NCBI RefSeq assembly: GCF_030052815.1
Contig: NC_079498.1
Span: forward strand, 65,644,992-65,708,991
DNA: 64,000 nucleotides
Direction of reading: 5' to 3'
DNA from: Hevea brasiliensis
Taxonomy: Eukaryota > Streptophyta > Magnoliopsida > Malpighiales > Euphorbiaceae
The notes below the pieces were generated by a model. The model was given only the letters and a program-made list of their open reading frames with translations, was not told the DNA's origin and ran no database searches. This document shows positions 1-10,899 of the stretch, in pieces (within the stretch, counting starts at the first letter, position 1; each line of letters begins with the position of its first letter). The translations under genes and the position numbers were made by a program.

Positions 1-995
1 ATTTCAAATGGGAGTTATGCATAATTGATTTTATTGAAATTAAGATTTGTTTCCATAAATTACTGGAATTACTTTAAATGTTTAGTTATGATTTGATAAA
101 TTGAAATTCTTGAGCAGAGTCTTTTTAACAAATGATTTATTTTATTGGCAACGAATATTTTGATTTTTGGAATTTTGATTGAATTTCAAGATTTCCAAAT
201 TCTTTGCTAAAATTTTGGCAAGGTATTGTATATTATATTTTAAATTATAGTTGTGCACCACTGAGTTCACAACTTACCTATAGCTTTGTATGCTATCGCA
301 GGTGGAAGTAAAGATAGAGCAGCCGAGTGAGATTTCCGGTAGCTACGTCTTGAAAACTCATTGGGATTAGCTTCGAGTATATTAGAGGTATACCCTTATA
401 TATTAGAGTTTGACGTATGCATGTAATTATATGTATGTAAATTGTTTGAGCAGTTATACAAAAACTCCTGTAATATTTTTTTGGTATGTAATGAAATCAA
501 ATTATTGTAATCTTAATTTGAGAATTTCTTTACTTGTATATTGTTGTAATATTATTTTTATTATCCTAATGAGTATGATATTCAAATTTCCTCTTGAGTT
601 TTGAACCCATGTATGGCTTGAAAATTGAATTGAGTTGATTGTGTTGAATTGGGATATGAAAGTGATTTGTATTGGAGTTGTGGTTGAGAAAATATATTGG
701 AAGTATTTTCCTTTCAGGTTTAAAGAACTGTTTTCTCAAAATACAGTCGGCACTCTGGCGAAATTTGAAAAAATTTTTGTAACACCAGAATTTAATGGAG
801 AATTTGATTTATGACTTAGTGTCAATTAAAGGTTTTTAATACTTGATAAAAATTACCCACCAACTTAAAAATGAATGAAAATTATTTTAAAATCTCTTGT
901 AGTATATTTAATAGACTACCGGTCGGCGAAGTACGGTAATTCATTAGGTGTACTACGGGATCATGTTATGCCTTACAGAGGAGTAGGGTGTGACA
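1..995 (+). repeat. 3' part of a gypsy-type LTR (truncated by window edge)
   Basis: The segment ends in GGTGTGACA and resembles, motif by motif, the last kilobase of the complete solo LTR at 20265-23455. Shared landmarks are the CACTGAGTT / CACTAAGTT stretch followed by a purine-rich GTAGATAGAG-like tract, then a CGGCACTCTGGCG / CGGCATTCTACCG stretch, then the GTGTGACA / GTGTCACA terminus. No coding potential. The 64-aa open frame at 410-604 is AT-rich and not gene-like. Family assignment is by comparison within this window only. Confidence 0.6.
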
Positions 996-1005
996 TGTTT
1001 AGAAA

Positions 1006-1279
1006 GGTCTCTTAGGCAAATCCCACATTGACAAAGCACAAAGATGATCTTGGGTTCAAAAAGTAATGATATATAAAATGGGGCAACTAATCACTAGAGG
1101 CGCCTTTTAGTGGAATGCCTGGAGAGTTAGAAGAACTTCAGGGTTAAGCGTGCTCGCTTGAGAGAAATCCTAGGATGGGTGACCTCTTGGGAAGTTCTCC
1201 ATTCCACCTATGGGACAAAACCGTGAGGCTTATGGCCAAAGTGGACAATTCCTCTAGTAGTTGGAGCCCTATACTTACA
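1006..1279 (+). repeat. Cassandra 5' LTR
   Basis: Left copy of the ~275-bp direct repeat, ending in CTTACA just before the primer binding site. It contains the better preserved 5S-like module at 1141-1200. A short TATAAAATGGGG stretch near 1073 precedes the module. Confidence 0.8.
1128..1202 (+). promoter_or_regulatory. 5S rRNA-like internal Pol III control region (5' LTR)
   Basis: GGGTTAAGCGTGCTC at 1141-1155 matches plant 5S rRNA box A, and TAGGATGGGTGACCTC at 1171-1186 followed by TTGGGAAGT matches the intermediate element and box C. Order and spacing are those of the 3' half of 5S rRNA, so this is a 5S-derived promoter inside an LTR, not a 5S rRNA gene: the 5' half of 5S is absent or unrecognisable. 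Confidence 0.85.
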
Positions 1280-1281
1280 AT

Positions 1282-1294
1282 TGGTATCAGAGCC
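1282..1294 (+). other. Cassandra primer binding site (tRNA-Met)
   Basis: TGGTATCAGAGCC, complementary to the 3' end of initiator tRNA-Met, begins two bases after the 5' LTR. This exact 13-mer is the commonest plant LTR-retrotransposon primer site. Confidence 0.9.
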
Positions 1295-1367
1295 GCTCGT
1301 GTGTCCTCTTGGGCGATGGTGGGGCAAACCTCAGCAAGGACGCTGAGTTCCGAAAGAGGAGGAGAAA

Positions 1368-1642
1368 GGTCCCTTAGACAAATCCCACATCGACAAAGCA
1401 CAAAGATCGTCTTGGGTTCAAAAAGTAATGTTATATAAAATTGGAGAACTAATCACTAAAGGCGCCTTTTGGTGGATTGGCCTGGAGAGTTGAAAGAACT
1501 ACAGGGTTAAGCGTGCTCACTTGAGAGAAATCCTAGGATGGATGACCTCCTGGGATGTTTTCCATTCCACCTATAGGATAAAATAGTGAGGCTTATGGCT
1601 AAAGCGGACAATTCCTCTAGTGGTTGGAGCCCGATCGTTACA
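1368..1642 (+). repeat. Cassandra 3' LTR
   Basis: Right copy of the LTR, ending GATCGTTACA. Its 5S-like module (about 1504-1560) is eroded relative to the left copy: the box C core reads GGATGGATGACC instead of GGATGGGTGACC. Several other substitutions separate the two LTRs, so the insertion is not recent. Confidence 0.8.
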
Positions 1643-1739
1643 AGAAATAATGGTGAATGTTTCTCCGTGCCAAGATATTGTGAGAAATCATTTTTCCATC
1701 ATTGGATTACTTGGTAGATCCACCAATGCATGGTTAATT

Positions 1740-2205
1740 ATTACATACAACTACTCAACTTTATGAGTTTTTCATATAAGTCACTAAACTTTAATTTCTT
1801 TCATAAAAATCATTTAATTTTAATTTAATTTCATAAAAGCCACTGTGATTGAAAATTAAAGGTTTTCAGGTTAATTTACTGACTTATCAACTATTTTACA
1901 AATAAAATTATCTAACTACTAGTTACTGATGGGAAAGAAACAGAAAAAAAGGTAGGGGTTTGATGGTGAAGGAGGTAGCGGGATGTGTTTTATTCATCCT
2001 ATTTTCTTTTTTTTAAAGAAACTAATAAAATAATGTAATTTTATTTGTAAAATAATTGACAAGTCAATAAATTAACCTAAAAACCTTTAATTTTTAATTA
2101 CAGTGACTTTTATTAAATTAAATTGAAACTCAATGATTTTTATGAAAGAAATTAAAATTTAGTGACTTTTATGAAAACACTCATAAAATTGATTGACCAT
2201 ATATG
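1740..2205. mobile_element. Fold-back element / MITE with ~170-bp terminal inverted repeats
   Basis: The left arm (about 1743-1915) reads through TTTATGAG, AAGTCACTAAA, TTTCTTTCATAAAAATCA, CAGTG, AATTAAAGGTTTT and TTAATTTA. The same landmarks appear in reverse complement and reverse order at about 2025-2200. Between the arms is a short non-repeated spacer with a purine run (AAAGAAACAGAAAAAAAGG). The structure would fold into a long hairpin. No target duplication could be fixed with confidence, and no ORF is present. Confidence 0.6.
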
Positions 2206-2399
2206 ATATTTACCCACCAATGCATACTATTCTTACTAAGGATGTTCATGGAGATTCATTAGAGTTTAAGCATAATAAAAGGACACCAAAAAGGTATATT
2301 TTAACTACGGGATGGTGCATGTTTGTGAATCACAAGAAATTTGTTGAGGTCATTTTGTACGGGGATATCAACTATATTTTTCTATTATGTAACTGCTAT

Positions 2400-2940
2400 A
2401 AATATAGATTACATGATAATGTTTGTTAGCATTATCTAAAGTTAGTTATTTGATTCATAAATGATAGAACTTTATAGTTATATTTATATTATCCATGTCA
2501 TTTATTTATGGTTACATTTATATTATCCATATCATTTAGATTAATTTATATTTTTAAATAAAATTATTTTTTTTTATTTTTTCCATTATGTAGCCAATGT
2601 GAATAGAGATTACATGATAAGGTTTATTAACTTTATTCAAAACTATTTGATTTGATTTACAAATAATAGAATTTGATGGTTACAATTATATTATCCTCTC
2701 ATTTAGATTAATTTATATTTTTAAATAAAATTATTATTTTTTAATTTTATGTATTATGCAACTGATATATATACAGATCACATGATAAGATTTGTTAGCT
2801 TTATCTAAAGCTATTTAATTTATAAATGACATAATTTTATGGTTATAGATGGTTGTACTTAGATTATCCCAATCATTTAGATTAATTTATATATTTAAAT
2901 AAAATTATTATTTTTAATTTTTCTATTAAATTATCTCTAT
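2400..2940. repeat. Three diverged tandem copies of a ~170-200-bp AT-rich unit
   Basis: The phrase GATTACATGATAA (third copy GATCACATGATAA) recurs at about 2407, 2608 and 2776. Each is followed in order by TTTATTCAAA/TTTATCTAAAG, an AAATGATA-like stretch, TTAGATTAATTTATAT and TTAAATAAAATTATT. Spacings are about 201 and 168 bp. Confidence 0.6.
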
Positions 2941-3955
2941 TATTAAATTAAATGATAGTGAAAACTTTAAATTAATTTTAATATTATCTAATTAAAATAA
3001 AATTGTTATTTTTTAAATTATGTTAAGTGTGGCACATGTCAATAAATAGTGAAAACATTTGTGAAATTGTGGTTAATGCTTTCTTAGTATTTAGCTTTTA
3101 CTAGATTGGCGTAAAAAAAAAAAATCTGTTTATTTATCTACAAAGCAGGCATGTTTTTTTTTAGTATTGCTATATAAAATTCTAAAGTTATCACATTTAT
3201 GTCAATTGACAATTTTAAATTAAATTAAATTAGGTAAACCTTTTTTTTATGTTGTCACGTAAGATTTCAAAGTTATCATATTTATAGTAAGTGATAATTT
3301 TTAATTAAATTTATTGAATTTTTTTTATTTCTTAAATAATTATAATATATAATTATTATAAAATTTAATTTTCTAAATATAATTCTTAATTAATTTGATC
3401 TTTTAAATTTTAATAATAAAAAAATGTTAATTACTAAATATAATTATTAATTTATTGAATATTTTTTTATTTCCTAAATAGTTGTAATATATAATTATTA
3501 TATAATTTAATTTTCTAAATATATTTTTAAATTAATTAAGGTAACAACTTCTTTTTGATCTTATATTATTTTTAAAAATTCTCTAATCAGAGCATCTTAA
3601 GCTGGCACAAACGTGTCTGGCAATTTGAATTCGCCTTTAATATAAAATATTGAAGTAAACGAAATTTGAGAAAATAATTTAAGTTTTGAGTTGTGAAGGC
3701 AATTATTTTTTTTAATTTCCTAAATAGTTGTAATATTTAATTATTATGAATTTAATTTTTTTAATACAATTCTTAATTAATTTGATCTTCTAAATTTAAA
3801 TATTGAAAAAGTATTAATTACTAAATATAATTATTATTCATTATCATTATCATATTTTCTAATTTTTAATTTGAAAATGTCTATAGCAATAAAATCAAGA
3901 CTCATGCTTACTTTGAAAGAAAATCAAAATCGTTTAGTGGAATATTTTTAAACAC

Positions 3956-4010
<55 letters not shown>

Positions 4011-4145
4011 AACAAAGAATAACTTATGGTCATTAAGGCTAATAATTTGAGAGCAACCATCAACTTATTTATCCAAAGTTTATGATTAACGTTTTAGAGT
4101 TTTAATATTTTAAATAACAACTTTAAAATTCTTTCAATTAAAAAA
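2941..4145. other. AT-rich spacer without genes
   Basis: Very AT-rich. A loose repeat around TAATATATAATTATTAT and TTTAATTTTCTAAATAT recurs near 3340, 3480 and 3725, suggesting decayed tandem units. A (TTA)n microsatellite sits near 3959-4009. No ORF or conserved motif is recognisable. Confidence 0.5.
3959..4009. repeat. (TTA)n microsatellite
   Basis: Uninterrupted ATT/TTA triplets for about 50 bp. Confidence 0.95.
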
Positions 4146-5642
4146 TGTCACAACCCGATCCCATGGGCTGGACTGGCACTAAGACTTGGGCTGGTATAAA
4201 GCCCCTGAGACCCGTAGTAAGCCTTATTGTTCCCAAATCCATAACCAATGCCAAAAAACTGAGGCCCAACATGTAAATAAAATAAAAATAAAATAAAATA
4301 CTTTTATTCGAGTCAACCCAACTTGATGACCATCAAAAACTGAAGTCAAGGGAGCCCCGCTCAACCTTGATACCATCATTTACAATTTGTTTAAATATCA
4401 TATAAATCTTCATTTATTAACCTCAAGAATTTAAATTAACACAATTTCTAATAAGGTCCATACTCTTGCTAACACATGCAGAGTTCTACATTTCAAATTT
4501 AGAAAATAATAAAATAATTAAATAACTGATGTTAAAACTGCGAGGAAGAAAGCAGGTTGCTTTGAAAAAGAACTTCTCCTATAGCCTGAAAAATATGATG
4601 AATAGGAGTGAGCGTTCGATTCATAGAGTAAGATATTTATTTTACATACAATTTTTATAACTATCTAATTCTAATGCATTCTTAGAAATGAAATAAATCA
4701 TTTTCATACAAGTCAAACAAATCATATTAAGTCACATATAGGATAATCTGGAACACTCACGCACCCGTGTCAAGTCCATACTCACGCATACATATATGGG
4801 GAACTGATCCTCCTACCCAGCTCTCTTAATCCAAGACCTGCCAGCGAGATCAACTCGAGCCGAACTTTCGCTTAGTAATCCATATGCGGAGGCCAGTGAG
4901 ATCAACTCGAGCCGTGCCTACCCCAACTTATCTATAACAAGGATCGAGTCCCAGCAAGTCAAGCTCCAGCCACGTCTACCTATCCTACCCATATCCATAT
5001 ACTCCACATATACACACACATAGCTCCAAATTATCAAAGTATAGCAACCAAAGTAATATCATCATGAACAAATGCAAAATAAGGTATGCTTAATATTTAA
5101 CTATATAAATATAAGTATAAGTAATGCATAAGCATGCCAGAAATATAATAATATTGAAATTATAAATAAAATAAATATCTACTCACTGTATACGGAGGAC
5201 TATTGTGGCTGCTGAGTGAAAAATAACTGACATTGATCACCTAAATAATTATACTATAAATTTATTAGTACTAATTCAAAATAAAACTCTAAAGAGATAA
5301 CAGACAGCGTAATTCATGTTGGAAATCAAGCAAAGTTTTCCCTATACTTAGGACCTACTCAATCTGCAAAATAATTCAAATAACACTTCTAAACTCAACT
5401 CATATCTCATCATCATTATATGGCACCTCCTGGGCTCTCTAAACCAAGCAATAATCACAACATTAGATAATTCAATTATAAGACTTTAAAACTAATATTT
5501 TTCAAAAACTATCCAAACTAACTTTAAAAATTATATAAACTTACCCTACGGTTCTTAATAATATTATAAGGCTATTGCAAAAGGAATCATAATTTTCTAA
5601 TTATCCATGAATATTTTATGAATTTTATTCTAAACCCAATAT
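4146..5642 (-). repeat. Tekay-family solo LTR, 3' part (split by the Athila insertion)
   Basis: Begins TGTCACAACCC at 4146 with AAAAA just before it. Read on the minus strand it follows the 3' half of the Tekay LTR at 35370-38028: TTAGTGCC.GT, GGCTTACTACGGG, then the AGCTCAGAAAATTATGATTCC-like stretch (here AATTAGAAAATTATGATTCC), then AGCCTTATAATATTATTAAG. It continues at 17988. With the second half it forms one LTR of about 2.67 kb, the length of the intact Tekay LTRs in this window. No internal Tekay domain lies next to it, so it is a solo LTR. Confidence 0.85.
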
Positions 5643-7254
5643 TGTTTGCCTGGTTTTACAACCCCGCAAGTACACGGATCCCTAACAAATAATAAAGTGA
5701 TAAGTAGAGTATCGTTCCCATGAGGACCTTTGTTTAGCAAGTACCAATCTACACAGTAATTTTGACTGTCTAGGCTATCGAATTTTTAGGTAATGAAGTT
5801 CGTTAACTTTAAACACTAGAATAGTAAACTTAAAATGAAGTAATCTATTTTTGGAACAATCCTGGAGTTAAGATTTCACACTTGAATCTTATTAGGGATG
5901 TTATCTCATTTACTTACTGAATTGAGGTTCGTTTCTTTGATGGAAATTAGCCCTAAGTTATCCTAAATCCTCTCTCAAGGCATCTAGGGTGTATTTTAAT
6001 TAATTTAAACCCTACTTTCGTGGGGATCAAATTAATTAAAATTCTTTAAGACCTTTGACCAATTTTTAGGTTCCACAAAGGTATCAGCCTATGTCTAAGT
6101 CAGAATTCTTAGATTCAAGATCTTGATTTTATAATGTTAATCTTCACCTTTCAGTCCTTCAATCAACATCTACAATCATGTCTAAGTGGGTAACATCACA
6201 TAGCATGCATTAGGATCACAATAAATTAAATCAAGAAACGAATCTCAAATCTAGTAAATAAAACTTAATGTTCATCCATAATAATAATTACAAGCATTAC
6301 TCTCCCAAATCCAGAATAAGGAAACTACTCACTCATGGTGAGTTTAACAAACATCATGATAAAAGGTAAAAACAGTAAAAAGAAAACCATGTAAAGAAAT
6401 AAAGCAATAGCAATTTGTCTAGGGAGATGAAACGAAGAAACCGAAGATAGTTTGCAGCTTTGATCTTGTGGAACTTCAACTGGAGAACTTCTTTTGGTAC
6501 TGATGCGGAGCCCGATAGCAGCAGCCTTCAGTCGTCTCCCTCCCCCCCCCCCCCCAATCCCCAGACAGTCATCTTTTTCAACCCCCATTTATATTGGTTG
6601 CTCTAGGGTTAGGTTGCTTTGAGTCCAAAGGGCCTTAGGAGTCTCGTTTTTATCCGAAAACATGAGGGAAATTCGAGTTATAAAACTAGCTATAGTATAG
6701 TACAAGGCCCGTGTGTCACTACAAGGGTCCCGTAAAGTAGGGCCGTGTAACTTGTTGGAGGAGGATCACGTGGTCTTGTTTTGGCACAGAAAGTTACACG
6801 GGTCTATGCCAACTACACGGGCCTGATTACACGAGCCATGTACTATTGTTCCCATAAGTTTCTTCAAGCTTACGTTCGGCAGAGACTTACACAGGTCCCT
6901 TCAGATTACACGGGTCTCATTACACGACCCGTGTACTTGTGTTTCTCATCGATTCTCTTAGCTTTCTTCTAGCAGAGATTTATATGGGTCTGGGGCTTGG
7001 TTTACACGACTCGTGTACTTTGTATCAACAGCAATTCTCTGTCTCTTGACTCCTCCAAGCTTTTCTTGCACTCCTATACATCTGTAGCTTCACCCAAACA
7101 CCTGAAATGATGCAGAAAACATGAAATTAAGGGCTTTACAATAGAAATTATGAAAACTAATGAAATCAACTATTATGCATGAGAATACTTGCCTAAATGC
7201 TATGAAATAGAATGCAAATGTGCTTAGAAACATCTATACAACTCAAGTATATCA
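5643..7254 (-). repeat. Athila-type 3' LTR (left copy)
   Basis: Direct repeat of 16415-17987. On the plus strand it begins TGTTTGCCTGGTTTTACAA and ends AAGTATATCA. It holds a cluster of ACACGGG/CCCGTGT motifs at 6700-7020 and a run of C near 6541-6554. Open frames inside it (for example minus strand 6325-6588) are not conserved in the other copy and are not genes. Confidence 0.88.
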
Positions 7255-7275
7255 AATACCCCCAAACTCAAACTT
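7255..7275 (-). other. Polypurine tract next to the 3' LTR
   Basis: On the minus strand the bases just inside the 3' LTR are GAGTTTGGGGGTATT, a purine-rich tract in the expected position for plus-strand priming. A near copy of the same tract and its continuation occurs at about 8597-8630. Confidence 0.6.
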
Positions 7276-8900
7276 TTACTTGTCCTCAAGCAAAGCAAAA
7301 CTCTGTTTTAAAACACATTTCTGGGGATACTTAGGAATACAACTATCAATTTAATAAGCATAGAATTCAACTCCTCCAACCTTCATACCAATTTCCCTCT
7401 TTCAAGGTATAAGGGTTCTAATAGCTACCTATTTAGAACTTCACCTCATTTCATGGTGTTTCGACTAATTATTCCTCTATACAAGACCATTAATAAGCCA
7501 CAAACAACTAGATTTATCTAGATAGAATTAAGAAACACTAACTCTCCAAAATATGCCTCTTTCGTGAGTAATTGAGATGAAGTATTTCAATTCCAACTCC
7601 ATAGGCATATCTCAATTTTCTATCTCCACTAATGTAGCATGTACTTTTTTAAAAGATCAAAAGGTCTTTAAAAGGGTTGTAATGGGGCTTGAGGGATAAA
7701 CTTGGTTGCCAATGAAAAGGTTTTTAGGGAATGCAATTATAAGGATAGCATGTATGCATAAAATCCAAGTATACTGAGTTCATTTCTGCATATTTTGTGT
7801 GGAGAAGAAAGGCTTTTGGCTTTTTATATTGCCAAGCATGATTCCATGATACTTATCTTGGGGCTTCTTTTCTTCTTCTTCTTTTTTTTTTTTTTTGTCC
7901 TCTCCCCCAAGCTCATTGCTTCTGCTGGGTTGGAAAACCAAATTTTCCTTTGGTTTCAATTACACACTCACATTCTTTCTTGAGTTCCACATCCTCTCTT
8001 CATTTTCTTTATGCATTTTACTTCTTCGGTTTTTAGGTTAGGGGCTAGGTGAATAACATGGGTAACCAATAAATTTTAAGGGATGAACATAGGCTTCAAG
8101 TTGGCTACAAGGGATATACATTTTAATTAGGGGTGGCTAAGGCTTAGTGAGGCTATATCAAAGAATGCCTTAATCATTTCTTCATCAAGTCTATGCTAGG
8201 ATTTCGCCTTGATAAGTCCAAGAGATATGTTCTAGAACTAGTGAGGCAATTTTTAAGTTTGCTTGTGTTTCAAAATTTGTTCTCCTAATTTTACAAGTTC
8301 AATGTGATAAATTAATAGTTATGAAGAGGTTTAACTAGTCTAGTTCCATAAAAGAGATTAGTTTCTTCACAAACAACATGTTAGAATCCCTTTTTGCCTC
8401 TCTGGATACGTTCATTCCTCTATCCCGTGGAGTCCAATTATTAGCTTACTAAAAATTTGGTTATACTGCTAAGTTTCATAATTTACAATCCAAAAATTTT
8501 CAAAAATTCTCAAAAATTTTGATACACAAGAATAATGTAGCTGAATTTAAACAATGCAATGATGTGCATGTAATGATATGCAAGTGCAAATGTATCTCCC
8601 CCAAACTCAAACCAGACATTGTCCTCAATGTCAATATAATGTGCAAAATCAGAGCAAACGTACAAAAATTTAAGGAAGCATATTATTTGTTAAGCATGGT
8701 AAATTTTTGAACATAAAGCAAATAAAAGAGACTTATGATTGCAAGTTAGGACTAGGGCATGTAAGATATTACAATAAAGATCCTATCCTATAGTCCTATT
8801 TCTAAAAGGCCTCTGATGATGATGATGGTGATGCTGGTGATCCTTGCTCCTCATCCTCCTCTTCTAACTTGTCCATTAGTATGTCTAGCTTGTTGTGTGT
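7276..8900 (-). other. Athila internal 3' non-coding region
   Basis: Between the extra ORF and the 3' LTR. It holds no recognisable domain on either strand. A C/T-rich run with 14 T occurs near 7870-7900, and a second polypurine-tract-like block near 8597-8630. Long untranslated stretches here are normal for Athila-group elements. Confidence 0.5.
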
Positions 8901-9842
8901 TTCTTGTGGTCTCCATGCGTTGCAGGTATGTGAGGACCAGATCTATCGATGGTGGTGTGTGTGGGGGCACTCGAACGGGGGATTCTTCGAACATTCACCC
9001 TTGTCCTTCTTCTTGAGGCTGTGAAGCCTCACTAGGTCCCTCTCTTGCCTCATCTCTCCAAGGGATTGTGTTTCCTTCGGCATCCACCAAGTAGCATGTT
9101 TTGCCCACCTTCTTACATATCCCCATGGATATGCAGATAGTTTGATTAATTCTCGACGTTCCAGTAACAAAGCGTAGTCTATGATGTCCTGGAACGAAGT
9201 TAAAGTGGAGGGCAATGGTGGTGACAAGGCCACCAAGTACAATGTGCCCGATAGACTATTGGTAGAGCCATCGGAGATGGTTGCACAGAAAAAAGCCAGT
9301 GCTGCAGCGCTATCCAGTTACCATGCACCATAGGAAAAATAGCTCGTTGGCATTGACAACGCCGAGGTTGTCGCCACGGCCCATGATGGTGTGGGCGACG
9401 AACCGATGCATATATCGCAGTGCTAGACTAGTGATGCCCATTGATTTGGATTTGCTAGAGTTGTAGGGCTCTGTGTTCGATGCAATAGAATCCCAAAAGT
9501 TGATGTTGTTATACACCATGCGGTTCCTTGGGATCTCTTATGGCCGGCACTGTCAAAGCCGAAGATGGCGTTGAACTCGTCCATGTTCATTACCCGATCT
9601 ACACTAAGCAGGCAAAACTCAATTCTGCCCCTATCGGTGGGCCATAAGTTGGCCTTGAAGCTACCAAAAAACTCCAGCGTTGTGTCTTTGTAGGCCAAAA
9701 ATTGGAGTTGGGCGAACCTTGTCCACCCAATGCTGTCAAGTAGCCCATTGATTTCTTCTTGCAACCCGATTTGCTCTAAAAGCGGAAAATCCATGAATTT
9801 GTGGAGGATATTTTTTGGGTATGAAGTCGGGGTGTACATTGC
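8901..9842 (-). pseudogene. Athila-type extra ORF (ATHILA ORF1 / envelope-position protein), broken
   Basis: Lies downstream of integrase, where Athila-group elements carry an additional ORF. The best frame begins near 9839 and reads about 105 residues to near 9520, with phrases such as WTRFAQLQFLAYKDTTLEFF and MNMDEFNAIFGFD, the style of the plant ATHILA ORF-1 family. It then moves to another frame (about 9519-9310: RYMHRFVAHTIMGRGDN.G and NANELFFLWCM) and again near 9242-8950. Upstream in-frame stops near 9870 suggest the true start has been lost. Membrane segments were not evident. Family membership is inferred from position and wording of the fragments, not from a search. Confidence 0.55.
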
Positions 9843-10199
9843 TTTGTGGGCATCATCTCGAAATCCCTAAGGAAAAGAGATTTAGGGTTATGGAGCGGGT
9901 TGTGGCTGTGATTGCGGTGGAGGAGGGGCTTGTTGAGATGGTTGGGGAATGGCTACTCTCGTTCTTGGGCATTGGGTTGGAGGCTGGGGTGGAAAAGGTG
10001 AGGATTCTCCTCTTTGCCTTGAAGAAGAGCCGATCCTTCTTGTAGATCTATCCACAGGAGCCCTAAATGTGTTTTTGGGAAGGAGAAGAGTAGGATTTTG
10101 GTGAAGAGAGATGAGATTTGAGAGGTTTTTATAGGTTAGGAAGGGAGTAAATGAAGGGTTTTAATGTTAGGGGTGCATTTAAAGAGCTGTTAGGACTCT

Positions 10200-10580
10200 T
10201 CGTTTCGCGAATTTCGCTCCCCAGGAGTCACATCTATGACGAAATACACAGGTCCCAACATGTAGGGCCGTGTAAATTTCTGCCTAAAATTTTTGAAATC
10301 TGTCATAGTGTAAGGCCCTTTTAAATAAGCTCTGAGACCCGTGTAACTTTCTGTTTCTCGAGTTTCTTCACTGGATTTGTTACACAGCCCATGTAAAATA
10401 CAATTAGCCCCGTGTACTTCTTGTCTCTAAGTTATTCTGCTAGAGACATTACACGGTCCGTGTAAAGTGGGATATGGACCCGTGTAATTTTCTGTCTCCT
10501 GAAGGGTTGAGATTGCATGAAATTTATGGATTTCCAGAAAGTTACACGGGGTGTGTAAAACCGTACACAACCCGTGTAAT
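10200..10580. repeat. Cluster of TTACACGGG / CCCGTGTAA motif pairs, internal region
   Basis: About ten short motifs of the form TTACACGG or its complement CCCGTGTAA sit in under 400 bp, often paired head to head (for example TTACACGGTCCGTGTAA near 10450, and the CCCGTGTAATTTTCTG phrase repeated). Similar motifs cluster in both LTRs of the same element. Confidence 0.75.
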
Positions 10581-10899
10581 TTTCTGATTTTTCAAATCTT
10601 TGGCAAATGAAAAATTTTATCATCATAACACATGAAATGGATGCAAAGATTAACAATAGAGTTACTTCCCCAATTTTGTTCAATTTTCCCTTTTGTGGTT
10701 TTGACTTGGTGATTCCTTTCCTCTCTTGATCTCTATTCCCCTTTTCAAAAATCCTACAAAATGAAATGCTAATGAGTACGAAACAAAAATTCAATATTAA
10801 AGAAAAAAGAAAATAAGAAAAAAAAGCGCTCATTTATAGTCTTTAGCTGGACTTTGCTTGTTTATGGTCTGTCAGTAGGAGGATTGAGAGTGCAATTGA

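Larger units (their letters stand above)
1006..1642 (+). mobile_element. Cassandra-type TRIM retrotransposon with 5S rRNA-like LTRs
   Basis: Two direct repeats of about 275 bp (1006-1279 and 1368-1642) flank an internal region of under 90 bp. Both repeats carry a 5S rRNA-like module (GGGTTAAGCGTGCTC then TAGGATGGGTGACCTC). Directly after the first repeat is TGGTATCAGAGCC, the standard initiator tRNA-Met primer site, and before the second is a purine tract (GAAAGAGGAGGAGAAA). AGAAA occurs on both sides (1001-1005, 1643-1647) and may be the target duplication. Non-coding and non-autonomous. The 5' boundary is uncertain because the repeats do not begin with an obvious TG; all other hallmarks match Cassandra, a known plant TRIM family transcribed by RNA polymerase III. 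Confidence 0.9.

Noticed and set aside
1128..1202. 5S rRNA gene
   Set aside because: Only the 3' half-like control region is present, duplicated in LTR positions with a primer site between, so it is Cassandra and not a 5S gene.
1144..1438. Opposed 85- and 87-codon frames
   Set aside because: Both overlap the Cassandra 5S module and primer site; Cassandra is non-coding.
9815..10045. 76-codon plus-strand frame
   Set aside because: Antisense to the Athila extra-ORF region; no independent support.
10432..10833. 133-codon minus-strand frame downstream of integrase
   Set aside because: No recognisable domain; the C-terminal part runs through the TTACACGGG motif cluster. Treated as non-coding interior.
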